Origin: Enoplolaimus lenunculus
Lineage: Eukaryota > Nematoda > Enoplea > Enoplida > Thoracostomopsidae
Direction of reading: 5' to 3'
Assembly: GCA_030248215.1 (NCBI GenBank)
Contig: JASANG010003183.1
Location: 62,001-126,000, forward strand
Length of the DNA: 64,000 nt
Shown: positions 45,501 to 53,909 of the stretch, in pieces
Numbering within the stretch: the first letter of the stretch is position 1
Layout: each line of letters starts with the position of its first letter
Translations under genes and position numbers: made by a program
The notes under the pieces: model-generated
Databases searched by the model: none
Seen by the model: the letters and a program-made list of their open reading frames with translations, nothing else
Told to the model about the DNA's origin: nothing

Positions 45501-46924
45501 TTATAACGCAATTCTTCGCGTTACCGAAGACCAAGATGCGTTATGGTATCATGTTGATAACATCATTAAATGTATTGGGCTTGCAAGCGAATCAGAAGCA
45601 AACAGAGCAGTTGAAATTTACAAACGTGGTAATATTTTAACCCTAAATATACCGTAAGACAGAAGCGGATCCGGCATTTTTAAAAGAAAAGAGGAACCAG
45701 ATATTCCTCTTTAAATCGGAGAAAATATCATGTATTAGCTCCATTCATACAGGCAAATTTTTGCAGTGAGAACTCGCAGCTGCAACTTGCACGAAATACT
45801 TGCAGCTGTAAGTATTTTCAAAGGAACATTCCGACTGACCAATTAAAATGCAAGTGCGAGAAATTCAAGCGACTTGCAACTGTGTTCACATGTGCGAATT
45901 AAATTCAATAGCATGAATTCCAGTGAATAATTTGCAGCTGCAAGAACTTCAAAGCTGCTTTGGGAGCAAACTTGCACATGCAAGTTGCACGTGCAAGTTT
46001 TTGCTGCAAAAAGTAGCACATGTGAATGGGGCTTTAAGTTTATCAATATTTAATAGATGCAGTAAACTTTTGAAATTTTTCGCATTTGTATTATGTATTA
46101 ATATTAAGCTCAGCGCTCAAGAAACACAATTAAATGCTAGATTTTGGTAAATGATGTTGTTCAGGACCGCAGCAACCATCTCCATACCACCGCTTGGGGG
46201 GGGGGCGCCTCAAACAGGGCCCCCTCCCTAAACAAGACTATAAACAAAAAATCTTTAAAAATATTTTGATCATCGCTAGGGGACCTCATCCCGGAATTTT
46301 ATGGGGGGCACCCTAGCCTGCTACCAGGGTACAACCGGAGGTCTGCCTCCGGCTCCGGCAGAAAATCGGCCTCCGGCTCCGACTCCGGTAGAATTTTTGC
46401 CGGGAGTTCCGGCATTTTCGGTAGTACAATTTTTGCAGAATTTAGCAAAATTTATCTGTTCAGTGTGTTTCGCTTTACTTTTGTCACAATTTTCAGAAAA
46501 GAATTTCCGAAATTTCTCACAAAAATCAACGTAAAACCAATCAGCTAAACAACATATTGCAGATATTCACCTCCGGTTGCACCATGCCGGTTACGGTACT
46601 GATGTTAACATTTCAAATAGGTGCAACCAGTTTTAGATACTAATTTTTCGTTTGACAGGCTGCGAGTTGATCCCAGCGAAATCGCACGTTTCAAACGTTC
46701 TTGAAAACATTCAATGTTTAGCAATGGTTTATCGTAAAGTTGTCGCTGAAAATAAAGCGTGGATTGAACAGCTGATGTCAGATCCGTATTTGAAGAAAAA
46801 TGCCGTTAAAGTGAAGCTGATTTTGAGACAAGAATCCATTGGTGGAACAGGCGGCACCAAAGACGCCAACAGCAACGAAGATGGCGGAGACGAGAAATCG
46901 TCTGCTGCTTGTGTTATTAGCTAA
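36194..46924 (+). CDS. Unrecognised helical protein with C-terminal CaaX box
   Basis: Nine exons: 36194-36587 (acceptor at 36169), 37667-37859, 38950-39199, 39875-40154, 41737-42025, 42542-42712, 43863-44038, 45497-45628, 46659-46924. Every junction keeps phase, giving 716 residues ending in TAA. Residues 1 to about 130 are basic and rich in Ser, Pro and Thr, likely disordered, and include EDKGKENVPAARR. The middle 500 residues look all-helical, for example DVCFNIAEMCLRANTEQAVE and RRIRLLTQLYPYATQQIG, and could form an alpha-solenoid. The tail is Gly/Asn/Asp-rich and ends CVIS, a CaaX form usually farnesylated. No catalytic motif was seen and I do not recognise the family. The start is uncertain, because the frame stays open upstream of the ATG to the acceptor. 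Confidence 0.8.
36787..36934 (+). mobile_element. Degenerate family B MITE
   Basis: GGCCAACATATAAAAACAAGG leads into CCTAAGGTTAAG, AAAAATTAGTCTAATACACAAGC and CAGAAAAACGTTCCGACC, ending TTTACATGGGT. The telomere-like core is short and diverged. Confidence 0.55.
37940..38185 (+). mobile_element. Family B MITE with telomere-like core
   Basis: GGCTTATGTTATAGAACAGGG at the left and CCCTGTTGTATACATGGACC at the right. The target duplication is AGCTTAAT against AGCCTAAT (seven of eight). The core has three GCCTAA blocks with GCGTATGTATGAGCCTATT spacers. It lies in the intron after exon 37667-37859. Confidence 0.82.
38230..38360. repeat. Short relative of the minisatellite element
   Basis: GGCATTACGCATGACGTGG, ATGCGGTATCGTACGTGAGCAA and CATGGTGACGCATGGTGACG, then TGACGTCATTATCTTGCG, match the right side of the 34962-35475 element. 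Confidence 0.5.
38845..38896 (+). repeat. Tail fragment of the TTAA element
   Basis: GAGATGAAATAGAAAATATTC followed by ATGTGAGAAAGAGTTAA is the right end of the TTAA-flanked family. The tRNA-like core is absent. Another trace of this tail is at 39315-39350. Confidence 0.6.
39518..39572. repeat. ATA/TAA trinucleotide microsatellite
   Basis: This is an almost pure run of about 17 AAT-type triplets. The poly-tyrosine frame on the minus strand is an artefact of it. Confidence 0.95.
40169..40670. mobile_element. Two neighbouring family K MITEs
   Basis: One element spans about 40169-40445, from TTATTCACACGTGCTAGTTG to TTGCACGTGTGAATAGTGCTTA. A second spans about 40480-40670, from ACGCCATTCACACGTGCAAG to AGTTTGCACTTGTGTATA. 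Both are full of TTGCAGCT and GCAAGTTT words. They lie in the intron after exon 39875-40154. Confidence 0.7.
41030..41225. repeat. AAT-rich trinucleotide microsatellite
   Basis: About 190 bases of AATAAT units with scattered AAC and AAG interruptions. The Ile/Thr-rich frames on both strands here are not genes. Confidence 0.92.
41435..41560. repeat. Interspersed repeat, family I copy 2
   Basis: GGCCACCCCGGCCGTGGCCC, GCATCTCGACAAAAATTATGT and AGTTCGTGGTTTGTGT are shared with 16685-16860 in the same order. Confidence 0.55.
42270..42500. mobile_element. Fragments of MITE families K and L
   Basis: ACTCACGCGTGCCAGTTTTTTG at about 42288 resembles a family K end. From 42372, CTCTCTAAAAACTAAAACTTAAA followed by TAGTTTTAGTAAAACTTAAA and CAAGAATTTTAAGTTT is family L. 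The segment precedes exon 42542-42712. Confidence 0.45.
42784..42840 (+). repeat. End of an inverted-repeat family (H)
   Basis: GGGTTCGTATTCTCAAATGT followed by ATAGCAACTATCATCAGTTA matches the left end of the element at 61160-61735 and the sequence just after the splice donors at 55984 and 61001. Confidence 0.45.
44056..44266 (+). mobile_element. Family B MITE with telomere-like core
   Basis: GGCCCATATATAGAACAGGG at the left and CCCTGTTCTATACATGGGCC at the right are nearly perfect inverted repeats. The core has GCCTAA blocks and an AATTAGTCTAAAGCTTAAAC segment. It starts 17 bases after the splice donor at 44039. Confidence 0.85.
45181..45366 (-). mobile_element. Family B MITE with exact target duplication
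   Basis: GGGCCTATGTACAGATCAGG at the left and CTGATCCGCCCTTTGGGCC at the right. The 8-bp target duplication GAGCAAAC is perfect (45173-45180 and 45367-45374). Confidence 0.85.
45743..46036. mobile_element. Inverted-repeat MITE, family K
   Basis: CTCCATTCATACAGGCAAAT at the left and AGCACATGTGAATGGGGCTT at the right, with many TTGCAGCTGCAAG and CACGTGCAAG words. It lies in the last intron of the CaaX-protein gene. Confidence 0.7.
46659..46924 (+). CDS. Last exon of the CaaX-protein gene
   Basis: The acceptor TTGACAG joins in phase with the donor at 45629. The encoded 88 residues begin with a helical part (VLENIQCLAMVYRKVV, WIEQLMSDPYL). A low-complexity tail of Gly, Thr, Asn, Asp and Glu follows, and the chain ends SSAACVIS before TAA. 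Cys is fourth from the end with Val-Ile-Ser after it, as required for a CaaX box. Ser at the last position favours farnesyltransferase in known systems. The flexible acidic tail before the box is also typical of prenylated proteins. Confidence 0.75.
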
Positions 46925-47026
46925 ATTTTGAATAACTGCGAACTTTTAATATTAATTTAAATTCTGTTGTCTAGGACATTAATATGTTCTGTGTAGCATC
47001 TATCGTCAGTTAGAACACTCAAAATA

Positions 47027-47270
47027 ATATTTCTGATATTTAAGAAAACATTTCTTATATTTAACAATAATTAGCTTCGCAAGGTGCACTTGAAAAATAT
47101 TTTATTTATAACAGAAAAGTTTATTAAACAATTTTGATATAAAGTTTGAAAATAAACGTTTTCCAGTTATTTTACGAAAAAGGGTCTTAAATAGCAGAAA
47201 AAGTTTTCAGTTTTGCCACAGAAAATAGTTTTCTGAATAAATTAACAAATACTTTTTGTGTGTGTAATAG
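47027..47270. repeat. Interspersed repeat, family M copy 1
   Basis: ACTCAAAATAATATTTCTGATATT, GCAAGGTGCACTTGAAAA, AATAAACGTTTTCCAGTTATT and CTGAATAAATTAACAAATAC recur in the same order at 59935-60180. Shorter relatives with AAGACA/TGTCTT words lie near 7930-8510 and 44290-44840. Confidence 0.6.
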
Positions 47271-47314
47271 GGTTATAAACAAGAGAACGTGCGGTAAATG
47301 TAATGAAAATTAGC

Positions 47315-47710
47315 AGGGTGTAACAGGATATCCGTTTCCGGCGAAAATCGGTGTCCGTTTCCAGTATAGACATACCGGAATGTCGGTTAGTTTTACGCTC
47401 AAAAATTGTTCTAAACAACGTATATATTTCCCGGCGTTTCATTACAAATAGGCCGCAATTGTTTGAATTGAAATAAAAAAACACGAAATACACATAAAAA
47501 TGTTTAAAATTTCGGTGCATCAGCCATTTTTTTCTTCAAAATTTTAGAAAGCACGGTGACTATTTGCACGTCTCAATTGTGTTGGCAGAAAAGTAAAACA
47601 TCTTTGAAACTTATGCTTCAATATCCGTTTTCAGTTTGTGTTTCCATTTACGTTATTATATTTACACTACTCGTTTCCGTTATTTTTACTATCCGTTTAC
47701 ACCCTAAAAA
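47315..47710. repeat. Interspersed repeat, family N copy 2
   Basis: GGGTGTAACAGGATATCCGTTTCC at the left and TTTTACTATCCGTTTACACCC at the right form inverted ends. The interior TTTGCACGTCTCAATTGTGTTGG is the inverse of 33990-34010. Confidence 0.55.
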
Positions 47711-48069
47711 TTAGCCATTTCAAAACCAGTTTTTGATTTTGTCCCATCCACTTGTATCCGGCTGGTCACCGGTAGTGTCGATGCCACTCCTAAGGTCTAC
47801 GTATTTAAGTATTAAAATAGAAAACGGATTTGCATAATTTTTATCTTTTATCTGGAGCCCTAATTTTCATTTTGAAGGGCTTAAATGTAGCAAGACCGAC
47901 TCTGGTTGAATTCTGGGTCGTTTTGTCTACTTATGGTTAAGATTAAGACGCGCTTGTCACGTGGGCTCCGGCCCTCCTAACAGCTTAATCCAGCCTTGAA
48001 GTCTACGGCCTAAAAGTGCTGATGGTATGTTTTAGAACCTTTTCCGCCGCAATTAACCATTGTTGCTAA

Positions 48070-48450
48070 TGGCAAGAGTGGATGATGTCCATCTTGCAGA
48101 AGAGTGTGCAACTGCTTGGGCTGTGCATGGTACTAAATGTACCAGCACGCGTTGCATTTTTGTTCGACCCCCTCAATCAGGGGGGTTTTAAGCAAGAGAT
48201 TAACAGTATGCCCCCCTCAATCAGGGGGGTTTAAGCAAGAGATTAACAGTATGCTTCAGTACACCTACCCCCCTTAAACAAGGGGGTAGAATTTGCTCCT
48301 GGCATTACTACGATATAAAACTGCATACAGGTCCCCTAAACAAGGGGGGGAGGGTAAGCCAAAAATGCAACGCGTACCGGGTACAATCTTTAATACAGAG
48401 AATGTACCCAGTTGCACACTCTTCCAATAAAGAGTGATCATCCACTTTTG
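48070..48450. mobile_element. Inverted-repeat MITE, family F copy 4, with internal duplication
   Basis: TTGCTAATGGCAAGAGTGGATG at the left is mirrored by CATCCACTTTTGCTAATGG at the right. A 45-base block containing CCCCCTCAATCAGGGGGGTTT is duplicated in tandem at about 48168-48255. Confidence 0.75.
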
Positions 48451-48589
48451 CTAATGGTAACTGTGGTTCTGATTTGTGTTCAATACTGATAAGTTTAAAG
48501 CAAACATTAATTAGGTTTGTCTTGAAATTACATTTGTGATTTTGGTTCATAAATTTGTTCTATTAATATTAAAAGTGTATACATTAAAT

Positions 48590-48959
48590 GGCCAATGTTA
48601 CTTTAAGGGGGGTAACAGTAGATTAAGCGTATTCCTAAGCCTAAGCCTTAGCCTAAGCCAAAACCTAAGCGTAAGAATGAGCATATTCCTAAGCCTAAGC
48701 CTTAGCCTAGGCCAAAACCTAAGCGTAAGAATGAGCATATTCCTAAGCCTAAGCCTTAGCCTAAGCCAAAACCTAAGCGTAAGAATGAGCATATTCCTAA
48801 GCCTAAGCCTTAGCCTAAGCCAAAACCTAAGCGTAAAAATGAGCATGTTCCTAAGCCTAAGCCTAAGCTTAAGTCTTGCAAAAACATTAGTCTAAAGCTT
48901 AAGCTTACTCTTTTCTAGTCCCACAGAAAAACGTTCCGCCCCTGATCTTTACATGGGCC
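48590..48959 (+). mobile_element. Hybrid A/B MITE with a 54-bp tandem array
   Basis: The left end is family A (GGCCAATGTTACTTTAAGGG) but the right end is family B (AAAACGTTCCGCCCCTGATC, then TTTACATGGGCC). No target duplication is present, as expected for a recombinant. The core has four copies of a unit of about 54 bases made of GCCTAA variants plus GTAAGAATGAGCATATT. The open frames are products of this array. Confidence 0.85.
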
Positions 48960-49189
48960 AAAATTTCTACAGAACGTAACACTCTTTTTGTCTAAATTTC
49001 TTGCTATTCATGCATCGTTCAATGATTTTGTTTGTAGATTTTTGAACATTTTTCAAAGCCAAATTTGACGGAAAGTTTTCAAAAGATATTTTAAACACAA
49101 TTTTTGAAAACGTTTTTTAAGTTATTGTTAACAATTCATCTGACTGTTGGTTACTGCTGTAAGTCAGCCTTCGGTAAATTTGTTGACTT

Positions 49190-49337
49190 CTCTCAAGCCT
49201 AAGGGTAAGAATGAGCATATTCCTAAGCCTAAGCGCAAGCCTAAGCCAAGCAAAAAATTTAGTGTAAAGCTTAAGCTTACTCTTTTCTAGTTCCATAGAA
49301 AAACGTTCCGCCCTTGATCTTTACCTTTACATATGCC
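49190..49337 (+). mobile_element. Family B MITE, right part only
   Basis: GCCTAA units, AGTGTAAAGCTTAAGCTTAC, CATAGAAAAACGTTCCGCCC and a TTTACATATGCCC end. The left terminus is missing. Confidence 0.6.
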
Positions 49338-49857
49338 CACTTTCTTATGAGTACAAATGAAGATATGCTATATTTGCCCAAAATTACCATAGACAGAGGC
49401 ATAATAGCATAATATCAGACTAAAACCGTAAGCTAATGTTTCTGTTTAGTGTCATGGCATAACGCCTAGCGAGCCGAAGAACTGCAAATATATTTTTAAT
49501 TTTCAAAATCAAGTGAAACTCTCGTTTTGAATCGAAAGATATTTTGTAAATTTTCTAGTTTGGAACCGAAATATTTTATTCAAAATTTACAGGTTGAAAC
49601 TGAAAAATGTTTGAAAATTAAGAAAGTAAATTCTTAAAATTACAATTTCAAATATTCTTTGAACGAAAGTTTAATTGTCAAAATTAATCACATTTTGTGA
49701 GTATTGTCAACTGATTTTGCAAAAAAAAGCGTTGGTTTCTGTTTTCAAAGTGTGCGACCAGATTTGGAAATGTTCAATCAAGTAAGTTTCAACTATGCGA
49801 CTGTTAGATTTTCATTGAATTCGTGTGACCCCTTGCACCCTGCCCCCTCTCTGCACA

Positions 49858-50051
49858 CGGGGCGGAACAGTATTATAAGCATATTCCGACGCCTAAGTTT
49901 AATAAGCCTAAGCCTAAGCATAAGCGTAAGAATGAGCATATTCCTAAGCCTAAGTCGAAGCCCAAGCCAAGCAAAAAAATAGTCAAAAGCTTAAGCTTAC
50001 TCCTTTCTAGTCCCACAGAGAAATGTTCCGCCCCTGATCTTTACATGGGCC
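49858..50051 (+). mobile_element. Family B MITE, left end truncated
   Basis: It begins within the terminus at GGGCGGAACAGTATTATAAGC, then has GCCTAA units, CAAAAGCTTAAGCTTACTCC and CCGCCCCTGATCTTTACATGG. No target duplication is seen. Confidence 0.65.
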
Positions 50052-51046
50052 TCTTATACAGGAAAAAGCCGCCATTCCTTCGTTGTAGGGTTAAAAATTA
50101 TTAAAAATCGAAAAAATGCCTTTTTTTGCAAAAAATTTAGGTATTTTCGTGTGTTCAACAACTGTAATTTTCAGCGATTTTTTATGTACGTATGCAATGT
50201 TTTATTTTAAGCTTTAAACACCTGATAATTGCCGTTAAGGGCACGTTAAGCGTTACACACGCGACAAACCCGAAAAAAATGGAAAAAATTGACTAATGTT
50301 TTTGAGAAAATGTTATTTCTTGATTGACTACAACCGTTCGGACCACGAAAATTCAATATTTTTTGAATAAAGCATATTTCGGTTTTTTATTAATTTGTAA
50401 CCCTATTAAACGTAGGAAAGCCAAAAATCCAAATTAAGCCTAATCCAAACCGTAAGATTGTTCCCAAAATTTTACCTAAGCCTAAGTCTGTGTCTAAGCT
50501 TAATGTTAAGCCTTTTAATGCGAAAGTGTACAAGTTCCGCTGTTTGCGAATGCTATCAATTTGGAACTGTAAAAGCTGAGGTTTCAGTAAGCTCTTTTTC
50601 TAAATCAAAGCCTAAACCTAAGCCTGAGGGAGAAAAAGTATCCGATAGCTTATCGGTATAATCTGGCATTCTGGCCTGGGCTCTTCTAAGCCAGCTACTT
50701 TGATGCTGGGAATGAAAAAGGTAATTGAAGATTGAAGATATAGAATTTCGCGTTATTTGATCAAGTTTATTTCTTGGATCCACTAACTTGAATCTATGAC
50801 TTGGTTTGGAAACTAATCCACGGATAGAATTTCGTTTTAAAGTCCCAAACATTTAAGGAGGTTAAGCTCACATTTAGGTTTAGGCTAAGGATTCCGCTTA
50901 GAGAAGCCTTCTTCAAGGCCTAAACCTAAACCTTGATTTTAAATTTTTGTGAAAAGAATATTACTTATACCACTACTGTTTCGCCCAGTTCTATACATTG
51001 GCCCAAAATGTTGACGACATTATTAAGGCTGTAAATCTTTTTTCAG

Positions 51047-52825
51047 CTGTTTTGGATTTCAATTGTAATCAGTCTGATCGTCTGCTCGATGGCTGCAGAA
51101 ATAAGACACAGCCGTGATATTAAAAAGCGTTCTCTACTTAAGGTAAAGCGCAGCTTAACCCCTTCTCACATTGAGTTGCCTATAGGCAACTAAGCGCAGT
51201 GTATAATCTACGTTAAATAGTATATATCGCACCGTGTTTAACAATTGCAACCCTTATACATAGTACTAAAGCACCACAAGACGTGAGAGCTTCCTCGGGC
51301 TCGAGCGTCAAGCTCCTATAGCTGAGTGGTGATGGTATACGCCTCCCACTCCAATCACTGGAGTTCGAATCCTAGCATAAAAGTAGGTCTCAGGGGAAAT
51401 AGAAAATATTCATGTGAGAAAGGGTTAAAGGTATATTACTGAAAAAGTGTTCGTTTGTTACCATTGATGTATGGACGTAAGCCAGCATTTTTGGTTTGAG
51501 GACGGTCATACCAAATGTATACGTTTTTGCAGTTGATCCCTATAATCAGAAGGGTTATTTTTCCTAAAAAATAATTAGTAACCGAAATAAATTTTTAAAC
51601 ACCTCGGAACGAGGTCGCTGTCTGTTTGGCTAACACAAGAATGACCATTTGAGAAAGTTTTATTGCGAGCAAGCGTAGCGAGCGAGAAAATTTGTTAATA
51701 TATACACTGTGTTAAACAATATATGTACACTGCAAATTCCGATTAGTTGTTTAATCAAGTCAGAGGGAAAATTGGTTATTTCTGGCTATTTCTGAGTTAA
51801 TAACAGCAAACATTAACTCACTCTGAGCTGATTTAATACTGGCTTAGTTGATTAATTATCTCGAGTCAAATCAATTCACAATTCTGGAGTTCTGCGACGA
51901 CCGAATTCAGAGAGAGCTTCACCTATGAGTGAATTGAACTAATTCGGAGTTAAAATCAACTCACTGAAATTTATAGTGTACGTGTAGTGCACAAGCTATA
52001 TATGACGTTAGCGATTCCTATGGCTCGTGCGTTAAACTCTTTAGTTAAGTGGTGATCGTAAACGCCGCCCGCTTGAGCAACTCTAGATCGAATGCTCTAA
52101 TAAACATAGGTGTCCGATTAAATAGAAAATATTAAAACAGGAAAGGTTAAACGTAGAGTTAAGATGATAAATAGTAATATGTTTTGCGGGGTTCACGTTG
52201 CCAATTGTACGCTTGGTACTTCTTTTGTTACCTACTCCACGCAGGAAGTAGAAACAATCTATATGATTTAGGTTGTTAGCAAGCTACTTCCCATACCGGT
52301 ACCTTATGTTTGTAGCTATGCACTGTAAATTCCAGCGAATTAATTAATCAACTCAGACGAAAAGTTAGTTTCTTTCGAGTTAATAACAGTAAGCTTTAAC
52401 TCACTTTCGGTTGGGTCGATTCTCACTCTGAGTTGAGTTTGATTCAGGGGATTGTGGGTAATTAGTCTGGTTTCTTACCAATATGCGCACCTTGCGATTG
52501 TTTCAACAATATTTAGAACCCGTGTAATTTCTTAGATTTTTAAAGATATATTGTAAAAAGAGACTACACCAAAAGTAGTTGGACATAGTGACAAAACAGG
52601 TACCACGCGTACAATTGGTAACGTAAATCCCGCATTTGAAACAACTTTTTCCTACTGACGAATAGACGCTAGTGAAGCGAGAATAAGTAAACAAGTAACC
52701 GAAACTGGAATTTGAATTTTCAGACAAAACATGACGGATACAGGCCTTTCAGCCATGAAATAATGTGTCACAGATGTTCGAATCCTCCTTGCGACCGAAA
52801 TACTGATCCATGCTGTTGTTTTTGA
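51047..52825 (+). CDS. Small secreted Cys-rich peptide, paralogue 1
   Basis: Two exons are visible: 51047-51142 (acceptor TTTTTTCAG, donor GTAAAG) and 52724-52825 (acceptor ATTTTCAG, stop TGA), both in phase 0. Exon A encodes 32 residues with a hydrophobic core (LFWISIVISLIVCSM) typical of a signal peptide, then HSRDIKKRSLLK with a KKR processing site. Exon B encodes 33 residues ending MCHRCSNPPCDRNTDPCCCF, six Cys in the pattern C-x2-C-x4-C-x6-CCC. A stop in frame just upstream of exon A and the lack of an ATG at its start mean a further 5' exon must exist. The intron contains a TTAA element and family D elements. Comparison with the other two copies shows the family; the function is unknown. 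Confidence 0.7.
51155..51428 (+). mobile_element. TTAA-flanked MITE with tRNA-like core, copy 4
   Basis: TTAACCCCTTCTCACATTG at the left and CATGTGAGAAAGGGTTAA at the right. The core has CTCCTATAGCTGAGTGGTGA and CTGGAGTTCGAATCCTAGC. It is inserted only 12 bases downstream of the exon A donor of peptide paralogue 1. Highest similarity is to 29612-29882. Confidence 0.88.
51728..51978. mobile_element. Palindromic MITE, family D copy 3
   Basis: CACTGCAAATTCCGATTAG at the left and CTGAAATTTATAGTG at the right, flanked by TA at 51726-51727 and 51979-51980. It lies in the intron of peptide paralogue 1. Confidence 0.75.
51990..52150 (+). repeat. Decayed TTAA element fragment
   Basis: TTAGTTAAGTGGTGATCGTAAACGCC and CTCTAGATCGAATGCTC resemble the A and B boxes of the tRNA-like core. 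TAGAAAATATTAAAACAGGA then AGGTTAAA is a decayed right end. Confidence 0.55.
52320..52462. mobile_element. Partial MITE, family D
   Basis: CACTGTAAATTCCAGCGAAT followed by TCAACTCAGACG and CACTCTGAGTTGAGTTTG matches the left half of family D. The right terminus is missing. Confidence 0.55.
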
Positions 52826-52866
52826 TGAATACTTGACATAGCGAATGCAAATGCAATACGAGTTTG

Positions 52867-53075
52867 GGCCAATGTAAAACAACAGGAGCGGAACGGTATT
52901 GCAAGCATGCTCCTAAGCCTAAGCCTAAACCTAAGCCTAAACCTAAGCGTAAAAATGAGTTGATTCGTAAGCCTAAGTCTAAGCCTAAGCCAAGCATAAA
53001 AATTTGTATAAAGCTTAAGCTTAGTCTATTCTAGTCCAACAGCAAAACGTTCCGCCCCTGATCTTTACATGGGCC
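52867..53075 (+). mobile_element. Family B MITE with exact target duplication
   Basis: GGCCAATGTAAAACAACAGG at the left and CCCCTGATCTTTACATGGGCC at the right. The 8-bp duplication CGAGTTTG is perfect (52859-52866 and 53076-53083). It lies 41 bases after the stop codon of peptide paralogue 1, so it may carry or disrupt its 3' untranslated region. Confidence 0.9.
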
Positions 53076-53495
53076 CGAGTTTGTAACAAGATTAATATAC
53101 TAGTAAAATTTAGGCTCTAGAAATAAGCAATTACAATTATATAACCTTAGTAGTAACCATAACAGTGCTATTGAAATAGGTCTCTTATATACTTTGACTT
53201 GTACATTTAAAGTTAAGACTTATGCTCGGAGAGAAAACGCTTGGATAAAGGCTTTGGCTTAGGCTTCGTTTTAGGGATGTCTTCCTAAAGTTAAGCCTGA
53301 CCCTAACATTTCTCTTACAAAGCCTTGTTTTCTTTGGTTTTATTATATGATTTGGTTTATCGTCTGGAAACTTAGCTTATCTTTGAGTAAAAACTTGATT
53401 CTGAGTTATTATTTATTTTTATTTATTTGGTAATGTAAAATTGTTACTCACACCAGAAGTTGTACCATAGCTGGATCGCAGGTAAAGCAATCTTG

Positions 53496-53909
53496 GTCCA
53501 TGTATAGAACAGAGCCGAAACTGTAGCACAAGCATATTTCTAAGCCTAAGCCAAGGCGGAAGGATGAGCCTATTTCTAAGCCTAAGCCTAAGCCAAGGCG
53601 TAAGGATGAGCCTATTTCTAAGCCTAAGCCAAGGCGGAAGGATGAGCCTATTTCTAAGCCTAAGCCTGAGCCAAGGCGTAAGGATGAGCTTATTTCTAAG
53701 CCTAAGCCTAAACCAAGGCGTAAGGATGAGCCTATTTCAAAGCCTAAGCCTAAGCCAAGGCGTAAGGATGAGCCTATTTCTAAGCCTAAGCCTAAGCCAA
53801 GGCGTAAGGATGAGCCTATTTCTAAGCCTAAGCCAAAGCAAAAATGTTTAAACTGACTTTATTACAGTGCCGTTGAAAAACGACCCGGCACTGTTCTATA
53901 CATGGGCCA
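53496..53909 (+). mobile_element. Family B MITE with a 42-bp tandem array
   Basis: GTCCATGTATAGAACAGAGCC at the left and CACTGTTCTATACATGGGCC at the right, with duplication CAATCTTG (53488-53495 and 53910-53917). The core is about seven copies of a 36-42 base unit combining GCCTAA repeats with AAGGCGTAAGGATGAGCC. The Ser/Leu-rich frame through it is not a gene. Confidence 0.9.

Larger units (their letters stand above)
46925..51046. other. Intergenic region before the peptide gene cluster
   Basis: I find no supported exon here. The region holds repeats listed separately (families M, N, F, A/B hybrid, B). The stretch 50100-50900 is AT-rich with short GCCTAA runs and an open frame (50458-50661) made largely from them. 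Promoter or upstream exons of the first peptide gene should lie in its right part, but I cannot identify them. Confidence 0.45.

Noticed and set aside
48536-48895. Ser/Leu-rich repetitive frame and its Leu/Arg-rich antisense, also at 53564-53851 and 37887-38192
   Set aside because: They are translations of GCCTAA telomere-like arrays inside MITEs, not proteins.
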